A DNA stretch of 64,000 bases. It comes from Ochrobactrum sp. CM-21-5. GTDB taxonomy: Bacteria > Pseudomonadota > Alphaproteobacteria > Rhizobiales > Rhizobiaceae. Numbering within the stretch: the stretch's first letter is position 1; each line of letters begins with the position of its first letter. The position numbers and the translations under genes are program-made. Under the pieces are notes generated by a model. It did not search any database. It saw only the letters and a list, made by a program, of their open reading frames with translations, and was not told where the DNA came from. Below, piece after piece: positions 55,450-64,000 of this stretch. The DNA is taken from NCBI RefSeq assembly GCF_014253075.1, contig NZ_JACLZJ010000003.1, positions 186,001-250,000 of the forward strand. The letters run 5' to 3'.

Positions 55450-55709
55450 TCCGGCTTTATCGCAAGGCAGCTATGCATTTTACGCATGACTAGATTCAGG
55501 ATAAAAGCTATTTGAATACAAATAGTTACAAGAAGCATCATACCTGTACTCGGAGAGTGTAGCTCACATTGCCGCTCAAATGATGAGCACGTCCTGCTCT
55601 CCCTTGCCTACAAAATCGACAAACCCTCGCCAGTGAGTCGTTTCCGGAAAATACAAACTGCAGGAACGAACCAGAGGGACTCTGTCACGCGATTAATTCG
55701 CGTCAAGAG
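55450..55709. other. Rest of the aatA-lysR intergenic region
   Basis: About 260 bp with no supported gene. I looked for a second tandem AbcR copy and found no second CCUCCUCCC-plus-terminator unit. A short dyad CGCGA / TCGCG lies near 55689-55703. Confidence 0.45.
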
Positions 55710-55744
55710 AAAGGCCGCGCCGGGAATACCGGCGCGGCCTTTCT
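55710..55744. terminator. Terminator of the LysR gene
   Basis: AAAGGCCGCGCCGG / CCGGCGCGGCCTTT with a 5-nt loop, 20 bp after the lysR stop; usable on both strands. Confidence 0.88.
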
Positions 55745-55763
55745 TTCAGCCAATACATAGTAA

Positions 55764-56669
55764 TCAATAGGCCCAGTTGCGCGCTTTCGAGAACAGGAAA
55801 TCTCGAAAGACATGCAGTTTTGCGGAATTCTTCAGCGCTTCCGGATAACAGAAGAATGTGTCGAAGGACGGTATCTCCTCCAGTTCCGGCAGAAGCTGAA
55901 CCAGACCGGATTCCTTGTCCGCCATATAATCGGGCAGAACCGCAATGCCGACGCCGCGCTGTACTGCACGGCGTATCGAGAGAAGATTGTTCACCTGCAA
56001 TGCCGGAATGCGCAAACTTCCATCGTTGCGTCCTGCAACTTCAAGCCAGTTCAGGCCAGTCAGATAGCTTGGCGCTGACTCTCCAAAGGTCACAATGCGA
56101 TGCTGGTCGATTTCGTCGATCGAGTTCAACTTGCCATATTTCGACACATATCCCGCCGATGCATAGACATGCATATGCACGGTGAAAAGGCGGCGCTGGA
56201 TAAGGTCCGGCTGCTGCGGCTGACGCAAACGGACCGCACAGTCGGCATGACGCATGGTGAGATCCAGCTCCTCATTGTCGAGAATGAGTTGAAGCTGCAC
56301 ATCTGGATATAGCTCGACAAATTCCTGTATGCGCTCGACCAGCCAGCCAGAACCGAGACCGACAGTCGTCGTCACACGAAGACGGCCTGACGGCTTCTCC
56401 TTGCTTTCTGCGAGTTTCGAACGAACATTTTCAAGCTTCATCAGCACGTCATGCGCCGTGCGATAGAGCGTTTCACCTTGCTCGGTCAAAATGAGTCCAC
56501 GCGCATGACGGTGGAAAAGCGGAACGCCTACGTCCTGCTCCAGCGCACTTACCTGACGCGATATAGCCGATTGCGACAGATGCAATGTTAGCGCGGCATG
56601 CGTAAACGACCCCGCCTCCGCCGCGGCATGGAATATGCGCAGTTTGTCCCAGTCGAGCGGTGCGACCAC
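55764..56669 (-). CDS. LysR-type regulator, LsrB/VtlR family
   Basis: The 301-residue protein has an N-terminal winged HTH (LDWDKLRIFHAAAEAGSFTHAALTLHLSQSAISRQVSALEQDVGVPLFHRHARGLILTEQG) and a periplasmic-binding-like effector domain. The start is GTG 56669 after GAGGGGAAAAAC. The MALDWDKL-type N-terminus, its place 15 bp after trxB and its closeness to an AbcR-like RNA match LsrB of Sinorhizobium and VtlR of Brucella, which activates abcR2 and is needed for virulence. Two Cys (in RHADCAV and FFCYPE) could serve redox sensing as reported for LsrB. The orthology is by context and memory. Confidence 0.85.
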   Translation of the reverse strand: MVAPLDWDKLRIFHAAAEAGSFTHAALTLHLSQSAISRQVSALEQDVGVPLFHRHARGLILTEQGETLYRTAHDVLMKLENVRSKLAESKEKPSGRLRVTTTVGLGSGWLVERIQEFVELYPDVQLQLILDNEELDLTMRHADCAVRLRQPQQPDLIQRRLFTVHMHVYASAGYVSKYGKLNSIDEIDQHRIVTFGESAPSYLTGLNWLEVAGRNDGSLRIPALQVNNLLSIRRAVQRGVGIAVLPDYMADKESGLVQLLPELEEIPSFDTFFCYPEALKNSAKLHVFRDFLFSKARNWAY

Positions 56670-56684
56670 GTTTTTCCCCTCTCG

Positions 56685-57659
56685 TTACTCCGCTGCTTCG
56701 TGCAGCGGTTCTTGTGCAGCCAGCCATCGCTCTGCTTCGAGCGCGGCCATGCAGCCCAGACCGGCAGCCGTCACGGCCTGCCGGTAAATATCATCGGTCA
56801 CATCGCCGGCGGCAAAAATACCCGGCACGTCCGTCGCGGTCGAATCCGGCGCCGTCCACAGATAGCCATTGGGTTTCTGTTTGAGCTTACCTTCAAACAA
56901 CGAAACCGCAGGCGCATGGCCGATAGCAATAAAGACGCCATGCGCTTCAAGCTCGCTGGTTTCACCGCTGACGACATTCTCCAGTCGCACGCCAGTGACC
57001 GTGGCCCCCATGGGCGGCTTGGCTTCCGTACCGACAATCTCGTCGATAACACTGTTCCAGACGACCTTGACGTTGTCGCGTGAAACCAGGCGATCCTGCA
57101 TGATCTTTTCTGCCCGGAAACCATCGCGGCGATGTACAACGGTAACGCTCTTGGCGATATGCGAGAGATAAAGCGCTTCTTCGACGGCGGTATTACCGCC
57201 ACCAACCACGACCACATCCTTGCCGCGATAGAAAAACCCGTCGCAGGTCGCGCAGGCGGAGACGCCGCCGCCCATAAAAGTCTGCTCGCTCTCCAGGCCA
57301 AGCCACTTGGCCTGGGCACCGGTCGCGATGATGAGCGCATCGCAGGTGTAGACCGTACCGGAATCGCCTTTCAGGCGGAACGGACGGGCTGTCGTCTCCA
57401 CCTCGGTGATGATGTCATAGACGATTTCCGAACCAACATTCTCGGCCTGCTTGGCCATCTGTTCCATCATCCATGGCCCCTGCACAGGATCTGCATAGCC
57501 GGGATAGTTTTCCACGTCGGTTGTAATCATCAGCTGTCCGCCCTGCTGAAGACCCGTAATGATCAACGGTTTGAGCATGGCGCGCGCGGCATAGATGGCT
57601 GCGGTATACCCTGCAGGGCCCGAGCCGATGACTATGACGGGCGCGTGACGCTGTGACAT
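56685..57659 (-). CDS. trxB: Thioredoxin reductase
   Basis: The 324-residue flavoprotein has FAD-binding VIVIGSGPAGYTAAIYAARA, the redox-active ACATCDGFFY (CATC), NADPH-binding VVVVGGGNTAVEEALYLSHIA and the C-terminal GIFAAGDVTDD. It keeps thioredoxin reduced with NADPH in the cytoplasm. The lysR gene follows 15 bp downstream on the same strand, so an oxidative-stress link between reductase and regulator is plausible. Confidence 0.97.
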   Translation of the reverse strand: MSQRHAPVIVIGSGPAGYTAAIYAARAMLKPLIITGLQQGGQLMITTDVENYPGYADPVQGPWMMEQMAKQAENVGSEIVYDIITEVETTARPFRLKGDSGTVYTCDALIIATGAQAKWLGLESEQTFMGGGVSACATCDGFFYRGKDVVVVGGGNTAVEEALYLSHIAKSVTVVHRRDGFRAEKIMQDRLVSRDNVKVVWNSVIDEIVGTEAKPPMGATVTGVRLENVVSGETSELEAHGVFIAIGHAPAVSLFEGKLKQKPNGYLWTAPDSTATDVPGIFAAGDVTDDIYRQAVTAAGLGCMAALEAERWLAAQEPLHEAAE

Positions 57660-57836
57660 GGTGTTTCTCCCGGTCCTGAAATCGATTTAAAGCTGTGGAC
57701 TTCCTGCTCACCGGAATCGCCTTCGCACTCGGTTTCGCCAATGCCCTGATATTGTGGCCAAGGTAGGTCTGCCCCTCAATGTTTGCAAGGTTTGACGGGC
57801 ATTTGCTGTGCTTTAGCCACAGCTTGTCGCTACCGG

Positions 57837-59381
57837 ATGCATTCACACCGCGACCGCACATTGCGGCTGGATCGATCTCACGCTAAACAGGCAGAATACA
57901 ATATAGATTTCGTCCAAACGCCGGAGCCGTCCGCCATTTTCAAGACAGTCAGCAACATCTGTGCACGCTTCGGCCTTATCATGGCCGCTGCCATGCTGCT
58001 GCCTGCGGCCGTAGACCTGCGCGACGGCAGCGATGACTGGTTGATTTTTGTACGATCCGCAGCAGCAACCGGAGCGCTTTCGACGCTGATCCTGCTCGCG
58101 ACACAGAATCAGTCGATGCGCTTCACGCCGCGCCTTGGTTTTCTACTCACCACATGCCTGTGGCTGACGGCAAGCTTTCTCGGTTCCATACCGCTCTATT
58201 TCTCGCACCTGCCCATCAGCTATGCGACAGCCTTTTTCGAAGCCATGTCCGGCGTGACTTCTACCGGCGCAACGGCCCTGACCGGGCTAGACCATATGCA
58301 ACGGGGCATTCTGCTCTGGCGCTCACTTTTATGCTGGGTCGGAGGCATCGGGTTCATCGGCCTTGCGCTGTTACTACTGCCTTCATTGCGGGCTGGCGGG
58401 CTGGCGCTGTTCCACATGGAATCCTCCGACAAATCGGAGAAAATCCTGCCCCGCATGAACCAGATCGCGCTCGGCATCATCGCCGCCTATACCAGCCTGA
58501 CCGCGGCGTGCATCATCGCTTATTTTGCTGTCGGCATGAGCATGTTCGACGCCATCAATCACGGCCTTACGACCATTGCAACCGCCGGCTTTTCAACGCA
58601 CGACAGCTCGATCGGCTTTTATCACGGCAACCGATCGCTCCTGGTGGTCTCCACCATGTTCATGGCGCTGTCCGCGTTGCCCTTCGTGCTCTACATCAAG
58701 GCCTTCATGCCAAGACGGCTTGAATCGCTGGCGGATCCGCAGGTAAAACTATTTTTCACCATCGTCATCGGTTTCAGCTTTACGCTGGCAATCGTATTGC
58801 GGCTCGGCTCCGACATACCGTTCGGCGACGCCCTGATTACCGCCGCCTTCCATTTTGTCTCCGTGATCACGACCACCGGCTATGCGACGGAAGATTATTC
58901 GCTCTGGGGTCCGCCTGCCGTCGGCATTTTCTTTCTCGCCTCATTCCTCGGCGGCTGTGCAGGCTCGACATCCGGCGGCATCAAGATGAACCGCTTCATC
59001 ATCCTGTGGAACCTGACACGCGCCAATCTGGCCCGGCTGATCATGCCGCATGCCGTGATCAAAATCAGATATGGCTCATCGGAAATTTCGGGCGACATAG
59101 CGCAGAACGTGCTTCTGTACCTTTTCCTTTACAGCGCATCGCTGATTATCGGCGCCGTTCTGCTTGCCTCACTTGGGCTTGACTTCGTTTCCGCCTTCAC
59201 CGGCGCACTCACCGCCCTGTCCAACATCGGCCCCGGTCTTGGCGATACGATCGGTCCCGTCGGTAATTTTTCAACCATTCGCGACCCCGCGCTTTGGGTG
59301 CTTTCCTTCTTGATGCTGGTGGGACGCCTGGAACTGGTGACGGTATTTATCCTGTTCACACGCGCTTTTTGGGTACGCTGA
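57837..59381 (+). CDS. trkH: Trk-type potassium uptake protein TrkH
   Basis: The protein (514 residues from ATG 57837) has about ten to twelve membrane segments in four M1-P-M2 repeats; selectivity-filter-like glycines appear in MSGVTSTGATALTGL, TIATAGFSTHDSS, VITTTGYATED and LSNIGPGLGDTIGP. It forms the potassium channel-like pore gated by TrkA. The start is uncertain: an upstream ATG at 57783 is open and neither has a strong ribosome binding site; the first ~45 residues are not family-like. It is divergent from trxB. Confidence 0.88.
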   Translation: MHSHRDRTLRLDRSHAKQAEYNIDFVQTPEPSAIFKTVSNICARFGLIMAAAMLLPAAVDLRDGSDDWLIFVRSAAATGALSTLILLATQNQSMRFTPRLGFLLTTCLWLTASFLGSIPLYFSHLPISYATAFFEAMSGVTSTGATALTGLDHMQRGILLWRSLLCWVGGIGFIGLALLLLPSLRAGGLALFHMESSDKSEKILPRMNQIALGIIAAYTSLTAACIIAYFAVGMSMFDAINHGLTTIATAGFSTHDSSIGFYHGNRSLLVVSTMFMALSALPFVLYIKAFMPRRLESLADPQVKLFFTIVIGFSFTLAIVLRLGSDIPFGDALITAAFHFVSVITTTGYATEDYSLWGPPAVGIFFLASFLGGCAGSTSGGIKMNRFIILWNLTRANLARLIMPHAVIKIRYGSSEISGDIAQNVLLYLFLYSASLIIGAVLLASLGLDFVSAFTGALTALSNIGPGLGDTIGPVGNFSTIRDPALWVLSFLMLVGRLELVTVFILFTRAFWVR

Positions 59382-59506
59382 CAGAAAGTTACATAGTTTA
59401 CATGCAGCCGCTTCATTTGATATGAGCAGGATTAGATTGCGTCATGACGGCGCCGAATGTTTTATAATTACCCGGGAATGAAATTTCCTTGCGCGCGGAG
59501 TTTTGC

Positions 59507-59977
59507 ATGCCGATCAAGGCCGATCTGGACGAAATCGATTGGAAAATCCTGCGGGAACTCCAGAACAATGGGCGCATCACGAATGTGGAACTTGCCGAAC
59601 GGGTCGGCATCTCCGCACCGCCTTGCCTGCGTCGCGTACGCAAGCTTGAAGAGAGCGGGGTCATCCGCGGCTATCGCGCCATACTCAACGGCAATTCCCT
59701 GGGACAGGATCTTGTAGCATTCTGCTCGGTCGGCCTTCACCGTCAGGCAGATGCCGACCTCAAGGCTTTCGCGGAGAAAACAAAGCAATGGCCGCTGGTT
59801 CGTCGTGCCTGGATGGTATCCGGAGAATCCGATTTTCTGCTCCATTGCGTCGCTCGCGACCTCAACACATTCCAGACGTTTGTGATTGAGGAACTGACCG
59901 CCGCCCCCAACGTGGATTCCGTGCGTACGGCACTCACCATTCGTCCCGTGAAGGACGAACCGCTGATGATCCTCTGA
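59507..59977 (+). CDS. Lrp/AsnC-family transcriptional regulator
   Basis: The 156-residue protein has the AsnC HTH (LDEIDWKILRELQNNGRITNVELAERVGISAPPCLRRVRKLEESGVIRGYRAIL) and the RAM ligand domain (VRRAWMVSGESDFLLHCVARDLNTFQTFVIEELTAAPNVDSVRTALTIRPVKDEPLMIL). The effector is probably an amino acid, unidentified. GGAGTTTTGC precedes ATG 59507. It stands between trkH and the LPS mannosyltransferase gene without an operon partner. Confidence 0.94.
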   Translation: MPIKADLDEIDWKILRELQNNGRITNVELAERVGISAPPCLRRVRKLEESGVIRGYRAILNGNSLGQDLVAFCSVGLHRQADADLKAFAEKTKQWPLVRRAWMVSGESDFLLHCVARDLNTFQTFVIEELTAAPNVDSVRTALTIRPVKDEPLMIL

Positions 59978-60030
59978 AGAAGCCCCGTAACGGAGGGGTA
60001 GGAAATGCTTAAGCAGTGGGCTGGAGGCCG

Positions 60031-61122
60031 TTAGACGACATTATTCTTGAGCAGCTCGTTGTAGAGCGCGCCGATTTTCTCGGCTTCACCTTCTAAGGGA
60101 AAATTCTGCCGTGTATGCGTCAAGGCTTGACGGCCATGAGCAAGAGCAATGTCAGGATTTTGCAGATAAGCTTCAATAGCGTCTTGCATGGCCTGCAAAT
60201 CGCCTGCTGGTACCACATGGCCTGTTTGGCCCTCAACGATCAGTTCCGGATAAGCGCCAGCATCGCTTGCCACCACAGCCGTCTGCGACGCCATGGCCTC
60301 GAGAGGCGTCAATCCGAATCCTTCCCTCCGCGAGGGTGCGACGTAAACGGTGAGACGGCGATACCAGACAGGAATGCTCTCCCCCTCGCCGGTGAATGCC
60401 ACTTCACCCAGAAACACGATGCGATTGGACAATCCGGCTTTTTTAACCTTGTCACGCAACGCCCGTTCAAAGGCCTGATGTTCGGTGGTTGCCCGACCTG
60501 CGACAACTGCAACCCAGTCGGGATATTTTGGCAGCAATGCGATCATCGAATCCACAAAAAGGTCTGTGCCTTTCTGATGTCGCACGCGACCGAAACACCC
60601 GATCGCAAACTTGCCGTCAATATCCGAAGCAGACAGAAAGTCTTCTGGCTCGCTTGGCGGACGGAACTGCGTGAGATCGATTCCGTGCATGATGACCGTA
60701 TTCGGCACATCCAGATAGGCGGCCGTTTTCCGGCTGGTCGCGATGACGCCATCCATCCGCTGGATCAGCCATTTGGTAAAACGCTTATGGTGACGCTGCG
60801 AGGCTGACGTGAAAAGAAGTTTCAGGCGCATCCGCAGAACGTCCCGCATGAAAATGCCTGCGAGCATTTCTACATTGCGCCGGGCATGCCAGACCCGGTT
60901 GGGCACAGAGGAGCGAGGACGCTTCCAGAAGCCGAGGAAATCCCGCAAAACAATGTGCGGCAGAGTTGCAGGCAATCCCGGTCCAAATGCAGCAATCTTG
61001 ATGCCCAAGCGTCGCTGCAACGGCACAAGAACAACAATCGTCGACGTCACGCCCGACAAGCGGCGCTTGAAATTGGGCGCGACGATTTCGACGTCTTTGA
61101 CCGGAACCTGCACGAGAATCAA
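60031..61122 (-). CDS. wadC: LPS core mannosyltransferase, GT4 family (LpcC/WadC type)
   Basis: The 363-residue GT-B glycosyltransferase begins with [30 protein letters not shown], as rhizobial LpcC does, and has the GT4 donor site [20 protein letters not shown] and the E-x7-E motif ([17 protein letters not shown]). LpcC/WadC adds mannose to KDO in the lipopolysaccharide core at the cytoplasmic membrane; Brucella wadC mutants have altered core recognition. The first in-frame start is a TTG at 61122 that overlaps the greA stop by 3 nt, so the true start is uncertain. It lies downstream of greA in the same order as in Brucella. Confidence 0.83.
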   Translation of the reverse strand: MILVQVPVKDVEIVAPNFKRRLSGVTSTIVVLVPLQRRLGIKIAAFGPGLPATLPHIVLRDFLGFWKRPRSSVPNRVWHARRNVEMLAGIFMRDVLRMRLKLLFTSASQRHHKRFTKWLIQRMDGVIATSRKTAAYLDVPNTVIMHGIDLTQFRPPSEPEDFLSASDIDGKFAIGCFGRVRHQKGTDLFVDSMIALLPKYPDWVAVVAGRATTEHQAFERALRDKVKKAGLSNRIVFLGEVAFTGEGESIPVWYRRLTVYVAPSRREGFGLTPLEAMASQTAVVASDAGAYPELIVEGQTGHVVPAGDLQAMQDAIEAYLQNPDIALAHGRQALTHTRQNFPLEGEAEKIGALYNELLKNNVV

Positions 61123-61592
61123 ACGAACTTGAGAGCAACGATCTCGTAGGAACGCGAGCCGCCAGGTGCATTGACTTCAATCGTGTCACCTTCGGTCTTT
61201 CCGATCAGCGCACGCGCAATCGGCGAAGAAATGGAAATGCGGCCTTCCTTCACGTCGGCTTCCTGATCGCCGACGATCTGGTAGATCTTTTCCTCCTCGG
61301 TGTCCTCGTCAATCATCGTGACGGTGGCTCCGAATTTGATCTTGTCGCCGGAAAGCTTGGACACATCGATCACTTCAGCGCGTGCAACCAGATCTTCCAG
61401 TTCACCGACGCGCCCTTCGTTGAGGCTCTGCGCTTCCTTGGCGGCGTGATACTCGGCATTTTCCGAGAGATCGCCATGCGCACGCGCTTCCGCAATCGCC
61501 TCGATGATCCGAGGACGCTCGGATTGTTGACGCCAGCGCAGCTCTTCCTTGAGCTTTTCGAAACCGCGAGGGGTCATAGGGAACTTTTCCAT
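61119..61592 (-). CDS. greA: Transcription elongation factor GreA
   Basis: The 157-residue protein has the N-terminal antiparallel coiled coil ([60 protein letters not shown]), with the acidic tip DLSENAEY that enters the secondary channel of RNA polymerase, and the FKBP-like C-terminal domain ([30 protein letters not shown]). It rescues backtracked polymerase. AGGAAAGGACTGGGT precedes ATG 61592. It overlaps wadC. Confidence 0.97.
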   Translation of the reverse strand: MEKFPMTPRGFEKLKEELRWRQQSERPRIIEAIAEARAHGDLSENAEYHAAKEAQSLNEGRVGELEDLVARAEVIDVSKLSGDKIKFGATVTMIDEDTEEEKIYQIVGDQEADVKEGRISISSPIARALIGKTEGDTIEVNAPGGSRSYEIVALKFV

Positions 61593-61957
61593 ACCCAGTC
61601 CTTTCCTGCGCCCGGCGCATTCCCCATCCCGGGATTGCATGCGCCGGCAGTTTGATTTGCCCGCCTCACCACGCCCAGTTACAAAGGCGAGGTGCCGTTC
61701 GAGGAACGTTTGGCCTCCAGCCCTCTGCGTCCTGTTAAAGACGCACAGTGCCACATTCTAAGAATTCCTCACGTCGTTCTTTCCGAAAACCGGCCCCGGT
61801 TCTCGGAAAGAACGACGTGCTCGACACAAAAAGAAAACGGCCACCGAAGCGCATACCTCGGAACCGTTCAAATTGCTGCGGGCAGAACTATAGCATTTCC
61901 GCCAATCATTTCACGAAGAAAAATTTCAGCCTGTTAATTCTGCAACCGTTCGTCGGG
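61593..61957. other. greA upstream region with a 50-nt near-perfect hairpin
   Basis: These 365 bp contain no supported gene, but the stretch 61770-61819 is an exceptional inverted repeat described as a separate feature. Confidence 0.55.
61770..61819. repeat. 50-nt near-perfect inverted repeat
   Basis: Two 24-nt arms (61770-61793 and 61796-61819) pair at 23 of 24 positions around a 2-nt loop, arms starting CACGTCGTTCTTTCCG. There is no T-tract on either side, so it is not a typical terminator. Confidence 0.85.
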
Positions 61958-63013
61958 TTATTTCGGTTTTATCGGCCAGTTTGTCGGCCACTTTTCCGGG
62001 CCGCCTGCATAATTACCGTCGCAATCTCCCTTGGCCCGCTCCTCCACAAGCACGAAACGAACCCTTCCTTCACCGTTATCCGTCGCTTTCCAGACATCAT
62101 ACTTACCGCAATCCCCAAGCCCCCTTCCCTTGAAGAAAGCCGTCAGGGTCTTGGTCTTCTGTATCCAGTCGATATTCCAGGCCGTATCCGTCACCGTCGG
62201 CCCGTCATCGGCGAGAGTCGGCAACGAAATTGGCACGATCCTGTTTTCGTAGCGGCTATAGAATGTGTAAGGCTGGTTGTAGGCTCCAGGTGAGCCGCAG
62301 GGCAAACCGATCAGGTCAAGACCATCTCCGATCCTCGTCTCGAACCCGCCTGCATTGCGGAAAGAGCTGGCGCTCGCTCCGCCGCAAATTGCCGCCTCCT
62401 CCGAAAAATCCTTACGAATTTCCGCCGGTATCTGTTCCACCGAATCGATAAGCCTGACCTCGGGTGGCGATGGAGCAGCTTTGTCGCCCCTGGCCTGCAA
62501 CGCATCGACGGTGCCGGCACGCGACTGCTGCTCGTCAAGATAAATCAGCCCGCCGACAAACCCGGAAAGGGAGTAGGTGAACGGCTTCCCACCAAATTCA
62601 AGCTCCAGCTTCCGGCCATTCTTCATCGCATCGATCAACTTCGTCAATTGGGGCATATCCCTATAGTCGAACTGGCCGTCGCGCAGTTTCAACGCAGCCA
62701 TATCAACCGACAGCAACGGTGTTCCGTCAATTGAAACGGCGAGCGTTCCCGACGTTTTGGAGGGATCGATATAGGAAAGACGAAGCATAGGCTTGGAACC
62801 CGCATCGCTTCCGCGAAAGATACCCAGCCCCGGTGCACCTTCACCTGCGGTAGGATTCAGCATCAACGTGCAATTCTGTGCGAAATCACACCGCACCCAA
62901 ACATCGCGAATCTGTTTGAAGGCCGCGAACGAAGGCGCCGTTCCTGACAGAAAGATTGTAGCGAAAACACCGGCCAGCGCTATCGCCTGATATCCATGAC
63001 TTCGAAAAAGCAT
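61958..63013 (-). CDS. DUF1176 periplasmic protein
   Basis: The 351-residue protein has a signal peptide (YQAIALAGVFATIFLSGTAPSFA) followed by the DUF1176 blocks: FKQIRDVWVRCDFAQNCTLML, RLSYIDPSKTSGTLAVSIDGTPL, RNGRKLELEFGGKPFTYSLSGFVGGLIYLDEQQSRAG, and a C-terminal CGKYDVWKATDNGEGRVRFVLVEERAKGDCDG with paired cysteines. The family function is unknown. It is divergent from the DMT gene with a 200-bp gap. Confidence 0.87.
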   Translation of the reverse strand: MLFRSHGYQAIALAGVFATIFLSGTAPSFAAFKQIRDVWVRCDFAQNCTLMLNPTAGEGAPGLGIFRGSDAGSKPMLRLSYIDPSKTSGTLAVSIDGTPLLSVDMAALKLRDGQFDYRDMPQLTKLIDAMKNGRKLELEFGGKPFTYSLSGFVGGLIYLDEQQSRAGTVDALQARGDKAAPSPPEVRLIDSVEQIPAEIRKDFSEEAAICGGASASSFRNAGGFETRIGDGLDLIGLPCGSPGAYNQPYTFYSRYENRIVPISLPTLADDGPTVTDTAWNIDWIQKTKTLTAFFKGRGLGDCGKYDVWKATDNGEGRVRFVLVEERAKGDCDGNYAGGPEKWPTNWPIKPK

Positions 63014-63214
63014 AAAACAACTCCATAAAGTATTGGTGCGCCAGAGCAGCTTCAGTTTAAACGGGATCGTTGGAACCGCTCTACGTCGTTGCTTTGTCGC
63101 AGAATCGAGTGTCCTCTTGCCGCTTCCCGCAAATACTGCTTATAGCATAGCCGTCCGCGCGCAATCACCCTTCAGCTTTGCGCTGGCGCTCCTTTTCGAC
63201 GCAATGAGGCACCA

Positions 63215-64000
63215 ATGACGCGCGTTCAGGCCAATATGCTGCTTCTTCTGGCGGGCATTATCTGGGGTATGGGCTTTGTGGCGCAATCCACCGCCATGGC
63301 GAGTATCGGCCCGTTCCTGTTCATTGCCATCCGATCGGCGGTCGCCTCGCTCACAGTACTGCCCTGGGCAATTATCGAAGGACGCCGTGCGGAAGTCAGA
63401 CTCCAGCGCTCCAGCTACTTCTATTTCATGCTCGTGGGCTCGATGCTGTTTACCGGCCTCGCCCTGCAACAGATCGGGCTTATCACCACCTCGGTCACCA
63501 ACGCGGGCTTCCTGACCGGACTTTACGTGGTGTTGGTGCCGGTGCTGGGCGTACTGGTTTTCCGCAATTGGCCTCATCCAATTGTCTGGCCAGGTGCAGC
63601 GGCCTGCCTCGCAGGTATCTTTCTGCTGTCCGGTGGTGAGCTGGACGCCTTGAAACAAGGCGATTGGCTGGTCATTTTCGGTGCAGTGTTCTGGGCCATG
63701 CAGGTCATTCTTATCACCCGCGCCAACCGCGCGGGCCGTCCTGTCACGCTGAGTTGCATCCAGTTCGCAACCTGCGCCGCAGCCGGATTCGCCATTGCTT
63801 CTGCAGTTGAAGATTTCAACTGGACCGCCATCGCGCTCACCTGGAAGGAAATCCTGTTCACAGGCGTGTTTTCGTCCGGCATTGCGTTCACACTACAGGC
63901 AATCGGCCAGCGCTATACGACTGCTGCACAGGCTGCCATTTTCCTGTCGTCGGAGGCCTTGTTCGCTGCCTTTTTCGCCGCGATTTTCCTCGGCGACCGG
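63215..64000 (+). CDS. DMT/EamA-family transporter (3' truncated by window)
   Basis: The frame opens at ATG 63215 (MTRVQANMLLLLAGIIWGMGFVAQS) after AATGAGGCACC and stays open to the end of the window, giving 262 residues. It shows EamA repeats with about eight hydrophobic segments so far: FLFIAIRSAVASLTVLPWAI, GLQQIGLITTSVTNAGFLTGLYVVLVPVLG, WPGAAACLAGIFLLSGGE, WLVIFGAVFWAMQVILITR and a second-repeat AIFLSSEALFAAFFAAIFLGDR. The substrate, likely an amino acid or nucleoside-type metabolite, is unknown. Confidence 0.88.
   Translation, partial: MTRVQANMLLLLAGIIWGMGFVAQSTAMASIGPFLFIAIRSAVASLTVLPWAIIEGRRAEVRLQRSSYFYFMLVGSMLFTGLALQQIGLITTSVTNAGFLTGLYVVLVPVLGVLVFRNWPHPIVWPGAAACLAGIFLLSGGELDALKQGDWLVIFGAVFWAMQVILITRANRAGRPVTLSCIQFATCAAAGFAIASAVEDFNWTAIALTWKEILFTGVFSSGIAFTLQAIGQRYTTAAQAAIFLSSEALFAAFFAAIFLGDR

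Noticed and set aside
55430-55709. Search for a second tandem AbcR copy, as in rhizobia
   Set aside because: No second CCUCCUCCC stretch with a matching terminator was found on either strand.

Overview
The window reads as a core chromosomal segment of an alphaproteobacterium of the Brucella/Ochrobactrum group. Signs of this are a periplasmic SIMPL protein close to, but not identical with, Brucella BP26/OMP28 as I remember it; the block aatA - AbcR-like sRNA - LysR (VtlR/LsrB type) - trxB - trkH - Lrp - LPS core mannosyltransferase (WadC/LpcC type) - greA; carA separated from carB; dnaG next to rpoD; and dispersed ~100 bp palindromic repeats resembling Bru-RS elements. The BP26 differences, and the presence of genes such as btaAB and gbcAB, suggest an Ochrobactrum-type (B. 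anthropi/intermedia) genome rather than a classical Brucella. This is inference from memory, not an alignment. I see no prophage, insertion sequence, CRISPR array or defence island.

Layout. 1-2.5 kb: betaine-lipid genes btaA (cut by the window edge) and btaB, then a GH25 lipoprotein lysozyme. 2.5-10.5 kb: lytic transglycosylase, AEC permease, a 28-residue membrane peptide, metF with an ArsR-methyltransferase regulator that has its own inverted-repeat operator, DUF2293, tam and ettA. 10.9-17.6 kb: lipase, an orphan membrane protein, ugd, D-lyxose isomerase and the Rieske/flavodoxin-reductase pair gbcA-gbcB. 17.6-22.2 kb: PhnA-like domain, pncA, DUF2165, DUF475, GFA and two small cytoplasmic proteins. 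22.2-27.6 kb: an envelope cluster with two exported choloylglycine-hydrolase/penicillin-acylase paralogues around an outer-membrane barrel, a DUF4239 protein and an exported transglutaminase-like protein. 27.7-31.7 kb: IalB-like protein, tRNA-Ile(CAU), BP26-like protein and small proteins. 31.7-38.9 kb: rpoD, dnaG, a Na/Pi cotransporter with a canonical Pho box, and yqeY. 39.3-48.4 kb: carA and carB flanking a TetA-like MFS protein, a zinc peptidase, DUF2306 and a twice-frameshifted LytTR regulator. 48.4-53.8 kb: a BacA-type ABC protein whose nucleotide-binding domain has lost all catalytic motifs, cspA, a TetR gene divergent from an NmrA/DUF1772 pair, and a GST. 54.0-64.0 kb: aatA, the AbcR-like sRNA, vtlR-type lysR, trxB, trkH, lrp, wadC-type glycosyltransferase, greA, DUF1176 and a cut DMT transporter.

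Shared themes are envelope remodelling (betaine lipids, lysozyme, transglycosylase, exported acylases, LPS core), phosphate response (Pho box; btaAB is phosphate-regulated in relatives), one-carbon and betaine metabolism (gbcAB, metF, SAM-cycle regulator) and the VtlR/AbcR virulence and transport regulators. Gene starts were moved inward where a ribosome binding site and family N-terminus supported it.
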